NCBI GenBank assembly: GCA_002205965.3
Contig: NADL03000537.1
Span: 62,001-126,000 of the forward strand
Direction of reading: 5' to 3'
DNA length: 64,000 nt
Source: Kappaphycus alvarezii
Taxonomy: Eukaryota; Rhodophyta; Florideophyceae; Gigartinales; Solieriaceae
This document shows, piece by piece, positions 9,642 to 19,449 of the stretch; positions within the stretch are counted from its first letter, which is position 1; the number at the start of each line of letters is the position of its first letter. Position numbers and translations under genes: made by a program. Under the pieces are notes generated by a model that worked only from the letters and a program-made list of their open reading frames with translations, was not told the DNA's origin and did no database searches.

Positions 9642-10370
9642 TTAGCGCCTGGCCATCGCAAGCGCTGCAGCCTGGGCACTCTTCGGTTTGCCGTAGCGCA
9701 TCATCAAACTAGCGTAGCGATCGAGGACTTTGCCGGCGTAAAAATCGTAAATCTCCTGCGGCAGCTCGCCCGAGCGCCTCAGAATGTAACCGGTTGCCGC
9801 TGGGCCCCGATTGTAGGCGGTAAGGGCGTGGTCGAGGCGTTCAAAGCGACGGAAAAGAAAAGCGAAATAATGGACCCCAAGGGCGATATTGAGCGTCGGC
9901 TCGAAGCTGTGGTGGTGCGGCCGATCGAGCTCTAAGCGCTTAGCCATCCACGAAGCTGTCGCAGGCATAAGCTGCATCAATCCTTCGGCACCGACCTGAG
10001 AAACCGCGAGATGATCGAAGTAGCTTTCGACGTGAATCAGAGCGACAAAAAGCAGAGGGTCGAAGCCGAGACTTTCCGCCTCACGGCTAAGCCTCTGAGC
10101 GGCCCGCATCACGTCGCGATGCGAAAGGCTCTTAGTATGGCGAAGAAGCTCGGCTGCGACCGCGTCGCTGCGGGTTGCGACTTTGATCGGTGGCGGGAAA
10201 ACCACCTCCAAACCGGCAGCAAAGCTCACGGGGTCGCGCTGCGACCAAAAGACGTGCGGGAGCTTGGACGACGGCTGCGCGGTCCCCAAAACAAAAGCCG
10301 AAGCGCAGCACGCCACGAGCCATCGGAGATCCCTCAGCCAAAACCTGTATTCCAGTCCAAACGCAGTCAT
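9642..10370 (-). CDS. Lytic murein transglycosylase, SLT domain
   Basis: Predicted to cleave peptidoglycan glycan strands in the periplasm with 1,6-anhydro-MurNAc formation. The 242 residues begin with a hydrophobic segment (about 16-33) suited to a signal peptide or anchor. The SLT domain has LFVALIHVESYF with the likely catalytic Glu115, then GAEGLMQLMPATASWMA, LGVHYFAFLFRRF and ALTAYNRGPAATG, the standard motif order of the Slt/MltC-like goose-lysozyme fold. It lies 41 bases upstream of the GHKL ATPase gene in the same direction, so it may share a transcript with that pair. A link between glycan cleavage and the neighbouring periplasmic transglutaminase would be inference from position only. 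Confidence 0.9.
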   Translation of the reverse strand: MTAFGLEYRFWLRDLRWLVACCASAFVLGTAQPSSKLPHVFWSQRDPVSFAAGLEVVFPPPIKVATRSDAVAAELLRHTKSLSHRDVMRAAQRLSREAESLGFDPLLFVALIHVESYFDHLAVSQVGAEGLMQLMPATASWMAKRLELDRPHHHSFEPTLNIALGVHYFAFLFRRFERLDHALTAYNRGPAATGYILRRSGELPQEIYDFYAGKVLDRYASLMMRYGKPKSAQAAALAMARR

Positions 10371-10443
10371 CCGGATCGTCCGACCTCACTATGGAGATGA
10401 ATTCGCATGTGCCCAACCTTATTCGGCCCCGATCGCGCCATTG

Positions 10444-10472
10444 TTGACAATAACTGCCGGCCAAGATGATCT
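10444..10472 (+). promoter_or_regulatory. Candidate promoter for the small acidic protein-alaS-PilZ operon
   Basis: A perfect -35 hexamer TTGACA lies at 10444-10449 in the 177-base gap between the divergent transglycosylase and small-protein genes. At 17-base spacing the -10 is only TGATCT, a poor match. The position is reasonable for the plus-strand operon, but the weak -10 keeps confidence low. Confidence 0.3.
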
Positions 10473-10547
10473 CGAAACCCGGGGCTTGCCTGGGTGCCGC
10501 CTTAGGCCCTACACGCTGCGTCGGACTGTTTGTACGGGAGATCGAGC

Positions 10548-10730
10548 GTGGCTACGATAAAAGAAGACTTTACCGCGAAATATCGCACCACTGCCGACGG
10601 CGACGTCGAGGAGACCGAATTTGCTGACGGCGATACGGTTTACATCGTTAAAGAGTGGCTCAACCATTATTTGATCCGCGACGACGACGGGCACTACTAC
10701 ACTATCGAGAAAGATAAGATCGAGGCGTGA
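10548..10730 (+). CDS. Small acidic protein of unknown function, coupled to alaS
   Basis: A 60-residue protein rich in Asp, Glu and Thr (begins ATIKEDFTAKYRTTADGD) with the segment FADGDTVYIVKEWLNHYLI followed by DDDGHYYTIEKD. Alternating beta-like stretches and turn glycines suggest a small SH3/KOW-like barrel; this is a visual impression, not a family match. GTG at 10548 was chosen because a GGGAG purine run lies a few bases upstream; an in-frame TTG at 10530 would add six residues. Its stop overlaps the alaS start as GTGA, so the two are probably translationally coupled. No function can be assigned. Confidence 0.75.
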   Translation: MATIKEDFTAKYRTTADGDVEETEFADGDTVYIVKEWLNHYLIRDDDGHYYTIEKDKIEA

Positions 10731-13690
10731 GCGGACCGAGCACGAAGGAGCTGCGAGACGGCTTCACCGCCTACTTTGCGAGCGCGGGTCACACTGTGGT
10801 GGCCTCAGCGCCTCTCGTCCCGGCGAACGACCCCACCCTGATGTTCACCAACGCGGGGATGGTGCCGTTCAAAGATGTGTTCACCGGAGCCGCCCAGCTG
10901 AGTTTCACACGGGCAACCAGCGCGCAGAAGGTCCTTCGGGTCTCGGGTAAGCATAACGATCTTGAAGAGGTTGGACGCACCGCGAGACACCACACCTTTT
11001 TCGAGATGCTGGGCAATTTCTCGTTTGGCGACTATTTCAAAGCCGAAGCCATAGAGCTTGCCTGGAACTACGTGACGAAAGAGATCGCATTGCCACCGGA
11101 GCGGGTCTGGGTCACCGTGTTCGGCGGGAGTGACGCCTTCGCTGCCGACACCGAGGCTCAAGACCTCTGGCGACGCATCGCCGGCCTGCCGAGCGATCGC
11201 ATCGTCGAGCGCGGTGCCAAGGACAACTTCTGGTCGATGGGTGATCGGGGCCCCTGCGGACCCTGCACGGAGATCCATCTCGACACCGGTCAGGGTCCGG
11301 TATGCGAAGACGACTTTGAGAACGGCCGTATCCTCGAGTTTTGGAACTTGGTCTTCATGCAGTTCGAACGCATCGCCGGCGGTAAGCTCCATGATCTCCC
11401 TAAACCCTCGGTGGACACCGGCATGGGTCTCGAGCGCCTTGCAGCATTGCTATCGCGAGCGGACTCGACCTTTCACACCGACGCCTTCTTGCCCCTTATC
11501 GAACTTACGGCAGAACTCGCCGGCAAGCGCTATCAGCGCAGCGATAGCGAGGAAGACGTCTCCATCCGTGTTATCGCGGACCACGCTCGGGCGAGTGCGT
11601 TTCTCGTCGCCGACGGGGTGCAACCGGCCAATAGCGATCGCGGCTACGTCATGCGCCGGATCATGCGCCGAGCGATCCGTCACGGTCGGCGTTTGGGCTT
11701 CACCGAACCGTTTTTCCACACCATCTGCCTCGCCGTGGTCGACGCGATGGGCGAGAGCTATCCTGAGCTGCGCGATGGCCGAGCGCTGATCGACAAAGTC
11801 GCTCAAGCCGAGGAAATCAACTTTCGCCGCACCCTCGACACCGGACTTGATCGTCTCGACGAAGCCCTGGAGCAAGCCGAAGTCACGGGCAGACTCAGCG
11901 GTGACCGGGTTTTCGAACTCTACGATACCTACGGATTTCCGAAAGATCTGACCGAAACCATAGCGCGAGAGCGAGGACTCACGATCGATGAGGCCGTTTT
12001 CGACCAGCTCATGAGCGCGCAACGGGCTCGGTCCCGAAATTCACAGTTCGGTGATAGTGCCATTGAAGGGGTCTACAAGAGACTCGCGGCTGAATTTTCA
12101 TCGCAACGGTTTGTCGGCTACGACCCGGAGTCGATGCCCTTGAATGAGCGCGCAGAGCCATGGCGAATCACCAATGGCGTGCTGCAGCTTCGTACCACAG
12201 TCAAGGCCTTGCTTCGAGACGGTGAGCGCTTCGAGACGCTATCAGCCGGCGACGTCGAGGTGGTTCTCGATCCGGTGCCCTTCTACGGTGAGAGCGGAGG
12301 CCAGGTGGGGGATGTCGGTGTGGTGGAGGATGGGCAGACGCGACTGCGAATCGACGACACCCAAAAGCCGGTCAATAACCTCACCGTTGCCCATGGCGAG
12401 ATCATCGCCGGGCAGCTTCACGTCGGCGATCAGGTTTGGGCAGGCTACGACATCGAGCGGCGCGGTCAGATCCGTATCCACCATTCGGCAACCCATCTGG
12501 TTCACGCCGCGCTTCGAAAAACATTGGGCGACCACGTGCGCCAAGCCGGTTCTCGCAACGCCCACGACCGTTTGCGCTTCGATTTTTCGCACTTCGAGGC
12601 GACTACCGACGCCGAGCTCGAAGCGATCGAAGACGACAGCAATCGGCGTGTTGCGCAGGATACCCCGGTGGTGACCGAGGTGCTTCCCCTGGCCGAAGCC
12701 AAACACAAGGGGGCGATCGCGCTTTTTGGTGAGAAATATGGCGAGCAGGTTCGAGTCGTAACCATGGGCGATTCGATCGAGTTTTGTGGCGGAACCCATT
12801 GCGAACGCAGTGGTGAAATCGGTCTCATCCTCCTCGCGCGGGAAGATGCGGTAGCGAGCGGTGTTCGCCGCGTGGAGGCCGTTGCCGGCAAAGCGGCCTG
12901 GCGCCATCTCGAAGAGACGAGCAGGAAACTCACGGTTGCCGCCGAGCTCCTGACATTCAAAGCGGTAGACTCGACCCGAGTCGGCGACGACGCTACGCTT
13001 CGAGGCCTTGATAAACTCGTCCGGCGTTATCGTGAGCTGGTCTCGTCACGGCCCGACCCGATGGGAAAATCGAAAAACAACGCGATGACCTTAGCGAGCC
13101 GAGATCCAACCTCGTCAACACTGCCCCAAAACGCCACCTTTGAGGATGCTAAGCATTTACGCCATCGATGGGTTAAACTCGGGCAATGGGTTCGCTTGGG
13201 CCCGGCGGCTTTGGACCGCCTCGCGCTGGAGGACGAGGATGCAGGCGGATTGCGCCGACGCCTCGTCGAAGTCGCCAAGGGCATCGTCGAGCTCGACCGA
13301 GAAGCCAAGACCCGAAAGAAGCAAAGCGTCGCAGAGCTCGCTACGACTCTCGCCGCCCAAGCCAAGGCAGTGAATGGCATTCCGCTGGTGACAGCAAAGT
13401 TTACGGGCGTCGACGCCGAGGAGTTGCGACATCTCGCCGATGCAATTCGCAACCGATTGGAGCGGGTCGTCGTGATCTTGGGGGGAGGCTCGCAGGATAA
13501 GGTGGTGTTGATCGCTGCCGTGACGCCGCAGCTCACGGGCCAGGTCCAAGCCCGCACCATCATCAAAGAACTTTCGCCCCTCATCGATGGACGCGGGGGG
13601 GGTAAGGCCGACTTCGCCCAGGCCGGAGGTGGCCATCGAGCGGGACTCGACGACGCCTTCGCACGGGCGCGTGAGATTATCGGGCAATGA
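10727..13690 (+). CDS. alaS: Alanyl-tRNA synthetase with a C-terminal-region insertion
   Basis: Charges tRNA-Ala and hydrolyses mischarged Ser- and Gly-tRNA. The catalytic core shows FTNAGMVPFKDVFTG and RHHTFFEMLGNFSFGDYF. The editing domain shows HHSATH (about 585-590) and CGGTH (about 687-691), supplying the Zn-binding His/His/Cys/His set. The C-Ala (DHHA1-like) end has GGGKADFAQAGG. At 987 residues it is about 110 longer than E. coli AlaRS (875). Much of the excess is a polar, poorly structured-looking insert at about 770-840 (around MGKSKNNAMTLASRDP) between the editing and C-Ala domains. The GTG start at 10727 overlaps the upstream stop, and the stop overlaps the PilZ gene start by 4 bases, so all three genes are in one operon. 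Confidence 0.96.
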   Translation: MSGPSTKELRDGFTAYFASAGHTVVASAPLVPANDPTLMFTNAGMVPFKDVFTGAAQLSFTRATSAQKVLRVSGKHNDLEEVGRTARHHTFFEMLGNFSFGDYFKAEAIELAWNYVTKEIALPPERVWVTVFGGSDAFAADTEAQDLWRRIAGLPSDRIVERGAKDNFWSMGDRGPCGPCTEIHLDTGQGPVCEDDFENGRILEFWNLVFMQFERIAGGKLHDLPKPSVDTGMGLERLAALLSRADSTFHTDAFLPLIELTAELAGKRYQRSDSEEDVSIRVIADHARASAFLVADGVQPANSDRGYVMRRIMRRAIRHGRRLGFTEPFFHTICLAVVDAMGESYPELRDGRALIDKVAQAEEINFRRTLDTGLDRLDEALEQAEVTGRLSGDRVFELYDTYGFPKDLTETIARERGLTIDEAVFDQLMSAQRARSRNSQFGDSAIEGVYKRLAAEFSSQRFVGYDPESMPLNERAEPWRITNGVLQLRTTVKALLRDGERFETLSAGDVEVVLDPVPFYGESGGQVGDVGVVEDGQTRLRIDDTQKPVNNLTVAHGEIIAGQLHVGDQVWAGYDIERRGQIRIHHSATHLVHAALRKTLGDHVRQAGSRNAHDRLRFDFSHFEATTDAELEAIEDDSNRRVAQDTPVVTEVLPLAEAKHKGAIALFGEKYGEQVRVVTMGDSIEFCGGTHCERSGEIGLILLAREDAVASGVRRVEAVAGKAAWRHLEETSRKLTVAAELLTFKAVDSTRVGDDATLRGLDKLVRRYRELVSSRPDPMGKSKNNAMTLASRDPTSSTLPQNATFEDAKHLRHRWVKLGQWVRLGPAALDRLALEDEDAGGLRRRLVEVAKGIVELDREAKTRKKQSVAELATTLAAQAKAVNGIPLVTAKFTGVDAEELRHLADAIRNRLERVVVILGGGSQDKVVLIAAVTPQLTGQVQARTIIKELSPLIDGRGGGKADFAQAGGGHRAGLDDAFARAREIIGQ

Positions 13691-14589
13691 AACCAAGAGA
13701 GGCTCGAGGCGACGTCAGGTTGGCTATCCGCCTGAAGTACCCAGATCGCACGAGCTTCGTGGAGCGCTTCGCGATTAATCTTTCGCGCACTGGAGTGTTC
13801 CTGCGTACTCCAACCCCGTTACCGGTGGGAAGTCGGGTGCACTTCGAATACCGGTTAAGCGACGGGCAACGGATGCTGCGCGGCCGAGGCATTGTTCGCT
13901 GGAGCCGCGAGGAATCGCAGAGCAGACATAGCGAACCTCCCGGGATGGGCATCGAATTCGTCGACCTCGACGCCACCAGCGAAGCGTTGGTCGAGGAGAT
14001 TGTCACGAGCCATGGAGACGGTGCCCACGCACCGCAACGACGCTTAGCGTCAGCTTTGTCGCCACCGTCTGTAAGTGGCGGCGGCCTTCACACCTCCCCC
14101 CAACGAATGGCGTTGCCTCAAGTTGGGATAATCGAAGGCAAGGATACCGCGCTCGACGCTATCGACGCCCTCGGGGATACCCTGGAGTCAAAAGCGGCTC
14201 CCGGCACAAACTCGGCTAAAATACCGCCGCAAGAGCTGACCCTCAGCGAGGATGAGTTTGCTCTGGCACTCGAGCTCGGCGAGAGCAGCAGTAGGCTGAA
14301 CCTGGTCACTACCGTTGACACCGCCCGACAGCGAACCTTGGTCGGGGGCCGAGGTGACACCGAGGAGATCTTGATCGAGCGTTTTGCTGCTCAGGTCGCC
14401 GTCAGCGCCGAAGAGCTCTGCCACGAAATCAATGCGACACCGACGATGCTCCGCGCCTTCGTCCTCGATGTCGGCAACCTCATCGACGAGCGCATCACTC
14501 AGGCACTGCACCAGCGCTTTCCCAACAAGCTCGTCAATGGTCGGGTGGAGGGCAAGACGCTGGTTCTCAGCGCAGACACAAGTCGTTGA
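13687..14589 (+). CDS. PilZ-domain protein with C-terminal domain of unknown function
   Basis: Residues 1-110 match the PilZ family common in myxobacteria (TIGR02266-like): NLSRTGVFLRTPTPLPVG, then GRGIVRWSREE and PGMGIEFVDLD. Such domains are often c-di-GMP receptors, although this subgroup commonly lacks the full RxxxR arm, and no unambiguous one is seen here. A low-complexity linker (about 115-215) leads to a helical C-terminal region (about 225-300) ending near PNKLVNGRVEGKTLVL that I do not recognise. The start overlaps the alaS stop (ATGA), so expression is coupled to alaS, an unusual pairing. A membrane diguanylate cyclase is encoded at 3.1-4.9 kb, so a shared signalling role is possible but not shown. 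Confidence 0.85.
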   Translation: MKPREARGDVRLAIRLKYPDRTSFVERFAINLSRTGVFLRTPTPLPVGSRVHFEYRLSDGQRMLRGRGIVRWSREESQSRHSEPPGMGIEFVDLDATSEALVEEIVTSHGDGAHAPQRRLASALSPPSVSGGGLHTSPQRMALPQVGIIEGKDTALDAIDALGDTLESKAAPGTNSAKIPPQELTLSEDEFALALELGESSSRLNLVTTVDTARQRTLVGGRGDTEEILIERFAAQVAVSAEELCHEINATPTMLRAFVLDVGNLIDERITQALHQRFPNKLVNGRVEGKTLVLSADTSR

Positions 14590-14676
14590 TGATCACCACG
14601 AAGTGTGTCACGTCCGAGTCGCACTCTATGAACGACAGAGAACTCTGACAGTGTTAGACACCTTCTGAGGCACCCC

Positions 14677-17600
14677 ATGACTACACGTTCGACGAGTCGT
14701 GCCGACCACATCGAGACGTTTGTCTCGGCCATCGATGCCTACGAACCCAGGCTCGAAGCCACTTCCACCGCTCAGTTTCGTGTGTTCGCTCGGTTTTTCA
14801 GCCGCTCCGTGGATAGGCACTATCTCGACCGCCACTCACCTCAACATGTGCTGCCTCACATTGAGCATCTGCTGGCGACAGCCTGGGTGCGTGGTGGACG
14901 TGACATCGTGCTGCACATGGAGCTCAGCGACGAGACTTCAGGCCGTGGCGTCCTTTATACCAACTGTCTCGACCAGCCTTTTCTCTATTCCGCAGTGCGT
15001 CTCGCCCTCTGCCAGCTCGGCGTTAAGAGCTTCCGAGCACTCAATTGCGTAGCGCCGGTGCAACGAAATGCCGGCGGAGAGATCGTCGCTGTCGGCAAGA
15101 GTGATGCGCCGCATGAATCCTTCGTGTGGATGGAGATCGAAACGCCCAAGCTCGCCTCGCGCCAAGGCGAAATCAAAAACGTTCTCCGGGAGCGGCTGAA
15201 CCAGCTCCAGGAATCCGTGGACGACTACCACGAGATGAAAGCCTGCATCGACCGGGTCGCAGAACGATTTGACGCGATCGATGACAACGAAAACCGGTCT
15301 ACACCCGCACGCAAAGACGGCGCGCGCTTTCTGCGCTGGCTTCGCGACGACCACTTCATCGTCCTCGGAACGCACTTTATTGCTTTGGAACCGACTACCG
15401 GAGTGCCGCCCAAGAATCTTGGAACCGGCAGATGCGGCGATTGGTCGAGCTTTGAACGCGAAGCCCAAGAACGTCTAACTTCTGGCAAGCGTCGTGAGCC
15501 GCCGTTTCTATGGGTGAGAAAAAGTAAAAATGCGGCCTGGGTTTATCGCCCTGGACGAACGGAACTCGTTCTCGTCGACTACCCTGACGCCAACGGTGAT
15601 ACCGCGGGTATGCTGATCATCGAGGGGCTCTTCAGCTACCAGGCCTCTGCCGAGCCACGCACCAATATTCCCCTTCTCGACCGCGTCATCGAGCAACTCT
15701 ACCGCGAAATGGAGGCGGAGAGAGGATCGCATCGCTACCGCACCATTCGGAATGCTTTCAATTCGCTCCCCCTCGAGTATCTGTTTTCGCTGCGCAACGA
15801 CGATGTTCGTGAAATCGTTGAGCGTGTTCTCGGAGCTGACTCTGAGAAGCGGCTTCAAATTCATCTCTCAACCGATGAGAGACAAAATACCGCCTTTGTG
15901 TTCGTGGCCCTTCCGCGCAGCCACTATAACGACGAGCTTCGCAGCGACATCAGAAGATTGCTGAAGGAAACCTACAGCGCGGCGTCCGTCGATGACGGAA
16001 TCTACGCGGGTGAAGTTGATTCAGTGACCTTCCACTACTTTCTGACCGGTGTAGAACCACTCAGTTCAGATAGCGAGTCCTTGCTCAAGTGTGCCATCGA
16101 CCATCTCGCAAGCCCTTGGAGTGAGCGTTTGGGCGACGAGCTCGCCAACCGATTTGACGAGCAGGAGGCTCGACGACTCCATGGCCTCTATTCAGAGGCC
16201 TTTGACGCACGCTATCGCGAAGAGAGCTCGGTGCGGCGTACTGTCAATGACATCGAGTTGCTCGAAGGCTTGGTCGCCACGCATCACTTCGATTGCGACG
16301 TCTACCGGGAGCCTGGCGACGAGCGTCTAGGTGTTGCCCGCTTGCGTCTCTACGAGACCCGTCCAATGCTACTCAGCGATATCCTGCCGATCCTGGATAA
16401 CTTTGGACTCATTGTTATTGACCAGTTCCCGACTCGAGTTCACGTTCCTGGCAGAGCAGAACAGCGCGTGTCGACTTTTCGGATCGGTGGGGTCAAAGGG
16501 ATGAAAGTCGACCTGATGAGCCGACGGCGACGTCTTCGCTCGGCGATCCGTGCTGTGGTCCTGGAACAGATGGCCGACGAGGAACTCAATCGTCTCCTTC
16601 TTCGCGCCGACATCCCATGGACTTACGTGGTGCTGATCGAAGCGTACACGTATTACGCCAGGCAGGTTGGAATACAGTTTGGTGTCGTGACGATCCGCGA
16701 CGTGCTTTTGCGCAATGGTGATGTCGTCCGCGCACTGACCGAACTGTTCCGCGCAAAGTTTGATCCCAATCACACCAACTCAAGCACCACAGAGGTCAAC
16801 GACCAACGACTGGATCTCATCAAACGGACCCGGGCAAGCGTCGACAGCCTTCTCGCAGGGGTATCGGACCTGATAAGCGACCAAGTGTTGCGCTGGTTTG
16901 TGGATCTCATCGACGCAACGGTGCGTACCAATTTTTTCAGCCGGGCCGATGGCGAAGCCCATATCGCTCTGAAATTCGACCCAGCCCGGATCCGTCGCCT
17001 GCCCGACCCCAGGCCCTACCGCGAGGTCTACGTCCACCACCCGCAAATGGCAGGGCTGCATCTTCGTGGCGGACCGATCGCCCGGGGCGGCATCCGTTGG
17101 TCGGATCGGCCTCTAGATTATCGCAAAGAAGTTCTCAGCCTAATGGCCACTCAGATGCTGAAGAACGTCTTGATCATCCCTACCGGGGCCAAGGGCGCTT
17201 TTGTTCTCAAGAAACCTCCCGCAGCTCTCGATGTACGGCGGCGTACCGCCGATGCGATGTACAAGATCTTCATCGGCGGTATCCTCGACGTCTCAGACAA
17301 TATTGTCGATGGCCAAGTGGTGAGCCCGCCAGGCGTGGTGCGCTACGAAGATCCCGATCCCTACTTGGTGGTGGCCGCCGATAAGGGGACCGCTCACCTA
17401 TCGGATAGCGCCAATGAGGTGGCTCTGGAACGCGGTTTCTGGCTCGGCGACGCCTTCGCTTCCGGCAGCGCCACAGGCTACGACCATAAGGTTGAGGGGA
17501 TCACAGCGCGGGGTGCGTGGGAATGTGTGCGGCGCCATTTCCGAGAAATAGGCCTTGACCCGGAGGTGGATGAATTCACCGTCGCAGGCATTGGCGACAT

Positions 17601-19449
17601 GAGTGGCGACGTTTTCGGCAACGGTCTTTTGCGCAGCCGAAAAGCGAAGCTCGTCGCGGCTTTCGATCATCGCCATATCTTTATCGACCCCTCTCCGGAT
17701 CCCGAAAAGAGTTTTGAGATCCGTGCTGAGCTGTATCGACGAGCGGGATCCTCTTGGGCGGACTACCCAGCCGAGAGCTTGAGCCCAGGCGGCGGAGTTT
17801 TCTCGCGCAAGGCAAAAGCGATCGCCCTTGCACCAGAAGCTCGCGCTCTGCTCGGGATCGACTCGGAGACCACCAGCGGCAATGACCTAATCAAGGCCGT
17901 GCTCAGATCACCAGTAGATCTCCTGTGGAACGGCGGTATCGGTACGTACATCAAATCCGATGAAGAAACCCAGCTCGAGGCCGGCGATCCGCCCAATGAC
18001 CTGGTCCGAGTCAACGCCACCGAAGTCCGCGCGCGGGTGATCGGAGAAGGAGGGAATCTCGGCATCACTCAGCGAGGGCGGGTGGAGCTTGCGCTCGGAG
18101 CAACGCGCTTGAATACCGACGCCCTAGACAATAGCGCCGGGGTCGATCTTTCGGATCATGAGGTCAATCTCAAGATCCTCTTCGATGCCCCACGGCGACG
18201 GGGTGACATCAGCGAGACGCAGCGTCTCGAGTGGCTCATGCGATTGAAGGATGAGGCGAATCGCCGAGTGCTTCACCATAATTGGCTCCAGAGCCGAATG
18301 ATCAGCGTCGATTGCTTGCGCTCCCAAGCGCAGCCTGAGCGCTTCGCCCGATGCGTCGGCTATCTGACCGAACAGCTCGAAGTGCGGCGGCGCGATATGG
18401 TGCTTCCGAGCGAACGCACCATCGAGGAGCGTCGCCAACATGGAATGGGTCTGCTGCGACCGGAGCTCGCGGTGCTCGGTGCGCTTGCGAAACAGCACGC
18501 CCGCCGGATGTTCGAGCGTTTTCTCGATCTCGAAACACCGCCGCTCAGCCACTATTTAAAAGCCTATTTCCCGAACGAGGTCTTTGCCCGCTTCGAAGGT
18601 GATATCTGGGATCATCCGCTCGGTGTCGAAGCCGCCCGGGCGATGCTCGTCAACGCGATTTTGACCGACGCCGGAGCGAGCTGGCTGTCGGAAACCCTGC
18701 TCCGAACCGGAGGCAGTGTCGACCAAATCGTCGAAGCGTACTTTGATGCGATGCACTTACTTCGGGCCGATCGGTTTAAGGTCGCGATCGACACCGCCGA
18801 GAAATCGATCGGTGCTGACGTCGAATACCGACTTCGCCTCCTCACGGAGTCAGCCATCGAACGTGCTAGTGATTGGCTGATCCGCCAAAATGGGCGTCCC
18901 AACGCTGGTTTCTCTGAACGACTCGACGAAGCCAAAAACCAACTTTTCGAAGTCATGGATGACGATGAGCGTCAAACCGTGATGGACGAAATCGGTGAGC
19001 TCGCCGAAGCCTCGGACATCGCCAAGGACGTGGTTCAGCTGCGCGCCGTTGACCGAATTATCGATGTTGCCTCCGTTGCCGATCGCGCCAACGTTGAAGT
19101 GGGTCGGGCAGCTGAGTGGCATCGCATCGTGGGAAATACAACGGGGTTGTTGACCCTGGTTCGGCCTCGTGAACGTAGCGCGGCCGATGATGAAACTCCG
19201 GCAAACTTTGCGTTGCGTGACCGCATCCGTCGTCACCTGGTTAAAATGACCGTCACTGCCCTCGAAGGAGAGGCTGATCGAGCCGACATCAGCCCCGACA
19301 CGCTTTCGTTCCTCGACAGCTTACGCGGCGAGCTGATCCCGTTTGGATGCAGCACTCAGGAGCTCAGCCACTTGGCCATCGCCGATGACCGGGTGGAGCG
19401 AGCGATCAACGCGCTAAGATCACGCTACGGCGTGAGCACAAATCGCTAA
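14677..19449 (+). CDS. gdhB: NAD-specific glutamate dehydrogenase, large (180-kDa) type
   Basis: Catalyses oxidative deamination of glutamate to 2-oxoglutarate and ammonium with NAD+. The 1590 residues match the Bac_GDH family. There is a long N-terminal regulatory portion (about 1-720, ACT-like regions expected), the catalytic core from about 770 with LRGGPIARGGIRWSDRPLDY, MLKNVLIIPTGAKGAF (about 835-845), GIGDMSGDVFGNG and LWNGGIGTYIK, and a long helical C-terminal region. Length is normal for the family (about 1600) and no break is seen. The start has a TGAGG-like ribosome-binding site 8 bases upstream. It stands alone, 87 bases after the PilZ gene and 375 bases before the act operon, and is probably transcribed separately. 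Confidence 0.95.
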   Translation: MTTRSTSRADHIETFVSAIDAYEPRLEATSTAQFRVFARFFSRSVDRHYLDRHSPQHVLPHIEHLLATAWVRGGRDIVLHMELSDETSGRGVLYTNCLDQPFLYSAVRLALCQLGVKSFRALNCVAPVQRNAGGEIVAVGKSDAPHESFVWMEIETPKLASRQGEIKNVLRERLNQLQESVDDYHEMKACIDRVAERFDAIDDNENRSTPARKDGARFLRWLRDDHFIVLGTHFIALEPTTGVPPKNLGTGRCGDWSSFEREAQERLTSGKRREPPFLWVRKSKNAAWVYRPGRTELVLVDYPDANGDTAGMLIIEGLFSYQASAEPRTNIPLLDRVIEQLYREMEAERGSHRYRTIRNAFNSLPLEYLFSLRNDDVREIVERVLGADSEKRLQIHLSTDERQNTAFVFVALPRSHYNDELRSDIRRLLKETYSAASVDDGIYAGEVDSVTFHYFLTGVEPLSSDSESLLKCAIDHLASPWSERLGDELANRFDEQEARRLHGLYSEAFDARYREESSVRRTVNDIELLEGLVATHHFDCDVYREPGDERLGVARLRLYETRPMLLSDILPILDNFGLIVIDQFPTRVHVPGRAEQRVSTFRIGGVKGMKVDLMSRRRRLRSAIRAVVLEQMADEELNRLLLRADIPWTYVVLIEAYTYYARQVGIQFGVVTIRDVLLRNGDVVRALTELFRAKFDPNHTNSSTTEVNDQRLDLIKRTRASVDSLLAGVSDLISDQVLRWFVDLIDATVRTNFFSRADGEAHIALKFDPARIRRLPDPRPYREVYVHHPQMAGLHLRGGPIARGGIRWSDRPLDYRKEVLSLMATQMLKNVLIIPTGAKGAFVLKKPPAALDVRRRTADAMYKIFIGGILDVSDNIVDGQVVSPPGVVRYEDPDPYLVVAADKGTAHLSDSANEVALERGFWLGDAFASGSATGYDHKVEGITARGAWECVRRHFREIGLDPEVDEFTVAGIGDMSGDVFGNGLLRSRKAKLVAAFDHRHIFIDPSPDPEKSFEIRAELYRRAGSSWADYPAESLSPGGGVFSRKAKAIALAPEARALLGIDSETTSGNDLIKAVLRSPVDLLWNGGIGTYIKSDEETQLEAGDPPNDLVRVNATEVRARVIGEGGNLGITQRGRVELALGATRLNTDALDNSAGVDLSDHEVNLKILFDAPRRRGDISETQRLEWLMRLKDEANRRVLHHNWLQSRMISVDCLRSQAQPERFARCVGYLTEQLEVRRRDMVLPSERTIEERRQHGMGLLRPELAVLGALAKQHARRMFERFLDLETPPLSHYLKAYFPNEVFARFEGDIWDHPLGVEAARAMLVNAILTDAGASWLSETLLRTGGSVDQIVEAYFDAMHLLRADRFKVAIDTAEKSIGADVEYRLRLLTESAIERASDWLIRQNGRPNAGFSERLDEAKNQLFEVMDDDERQTVMDEIGELAEASDIAKDVVQLRAVDRIIDVASVADRANVEVGRAAEWHRIVGNTTGLLTLVRPRERSAADDETPANFALRDRIRRHLVKMTVTALEGEADRADISPDTLSFLDSLRGELIPFGCSTQELSHLAIADDRVERAINALRSRYGVSTNR

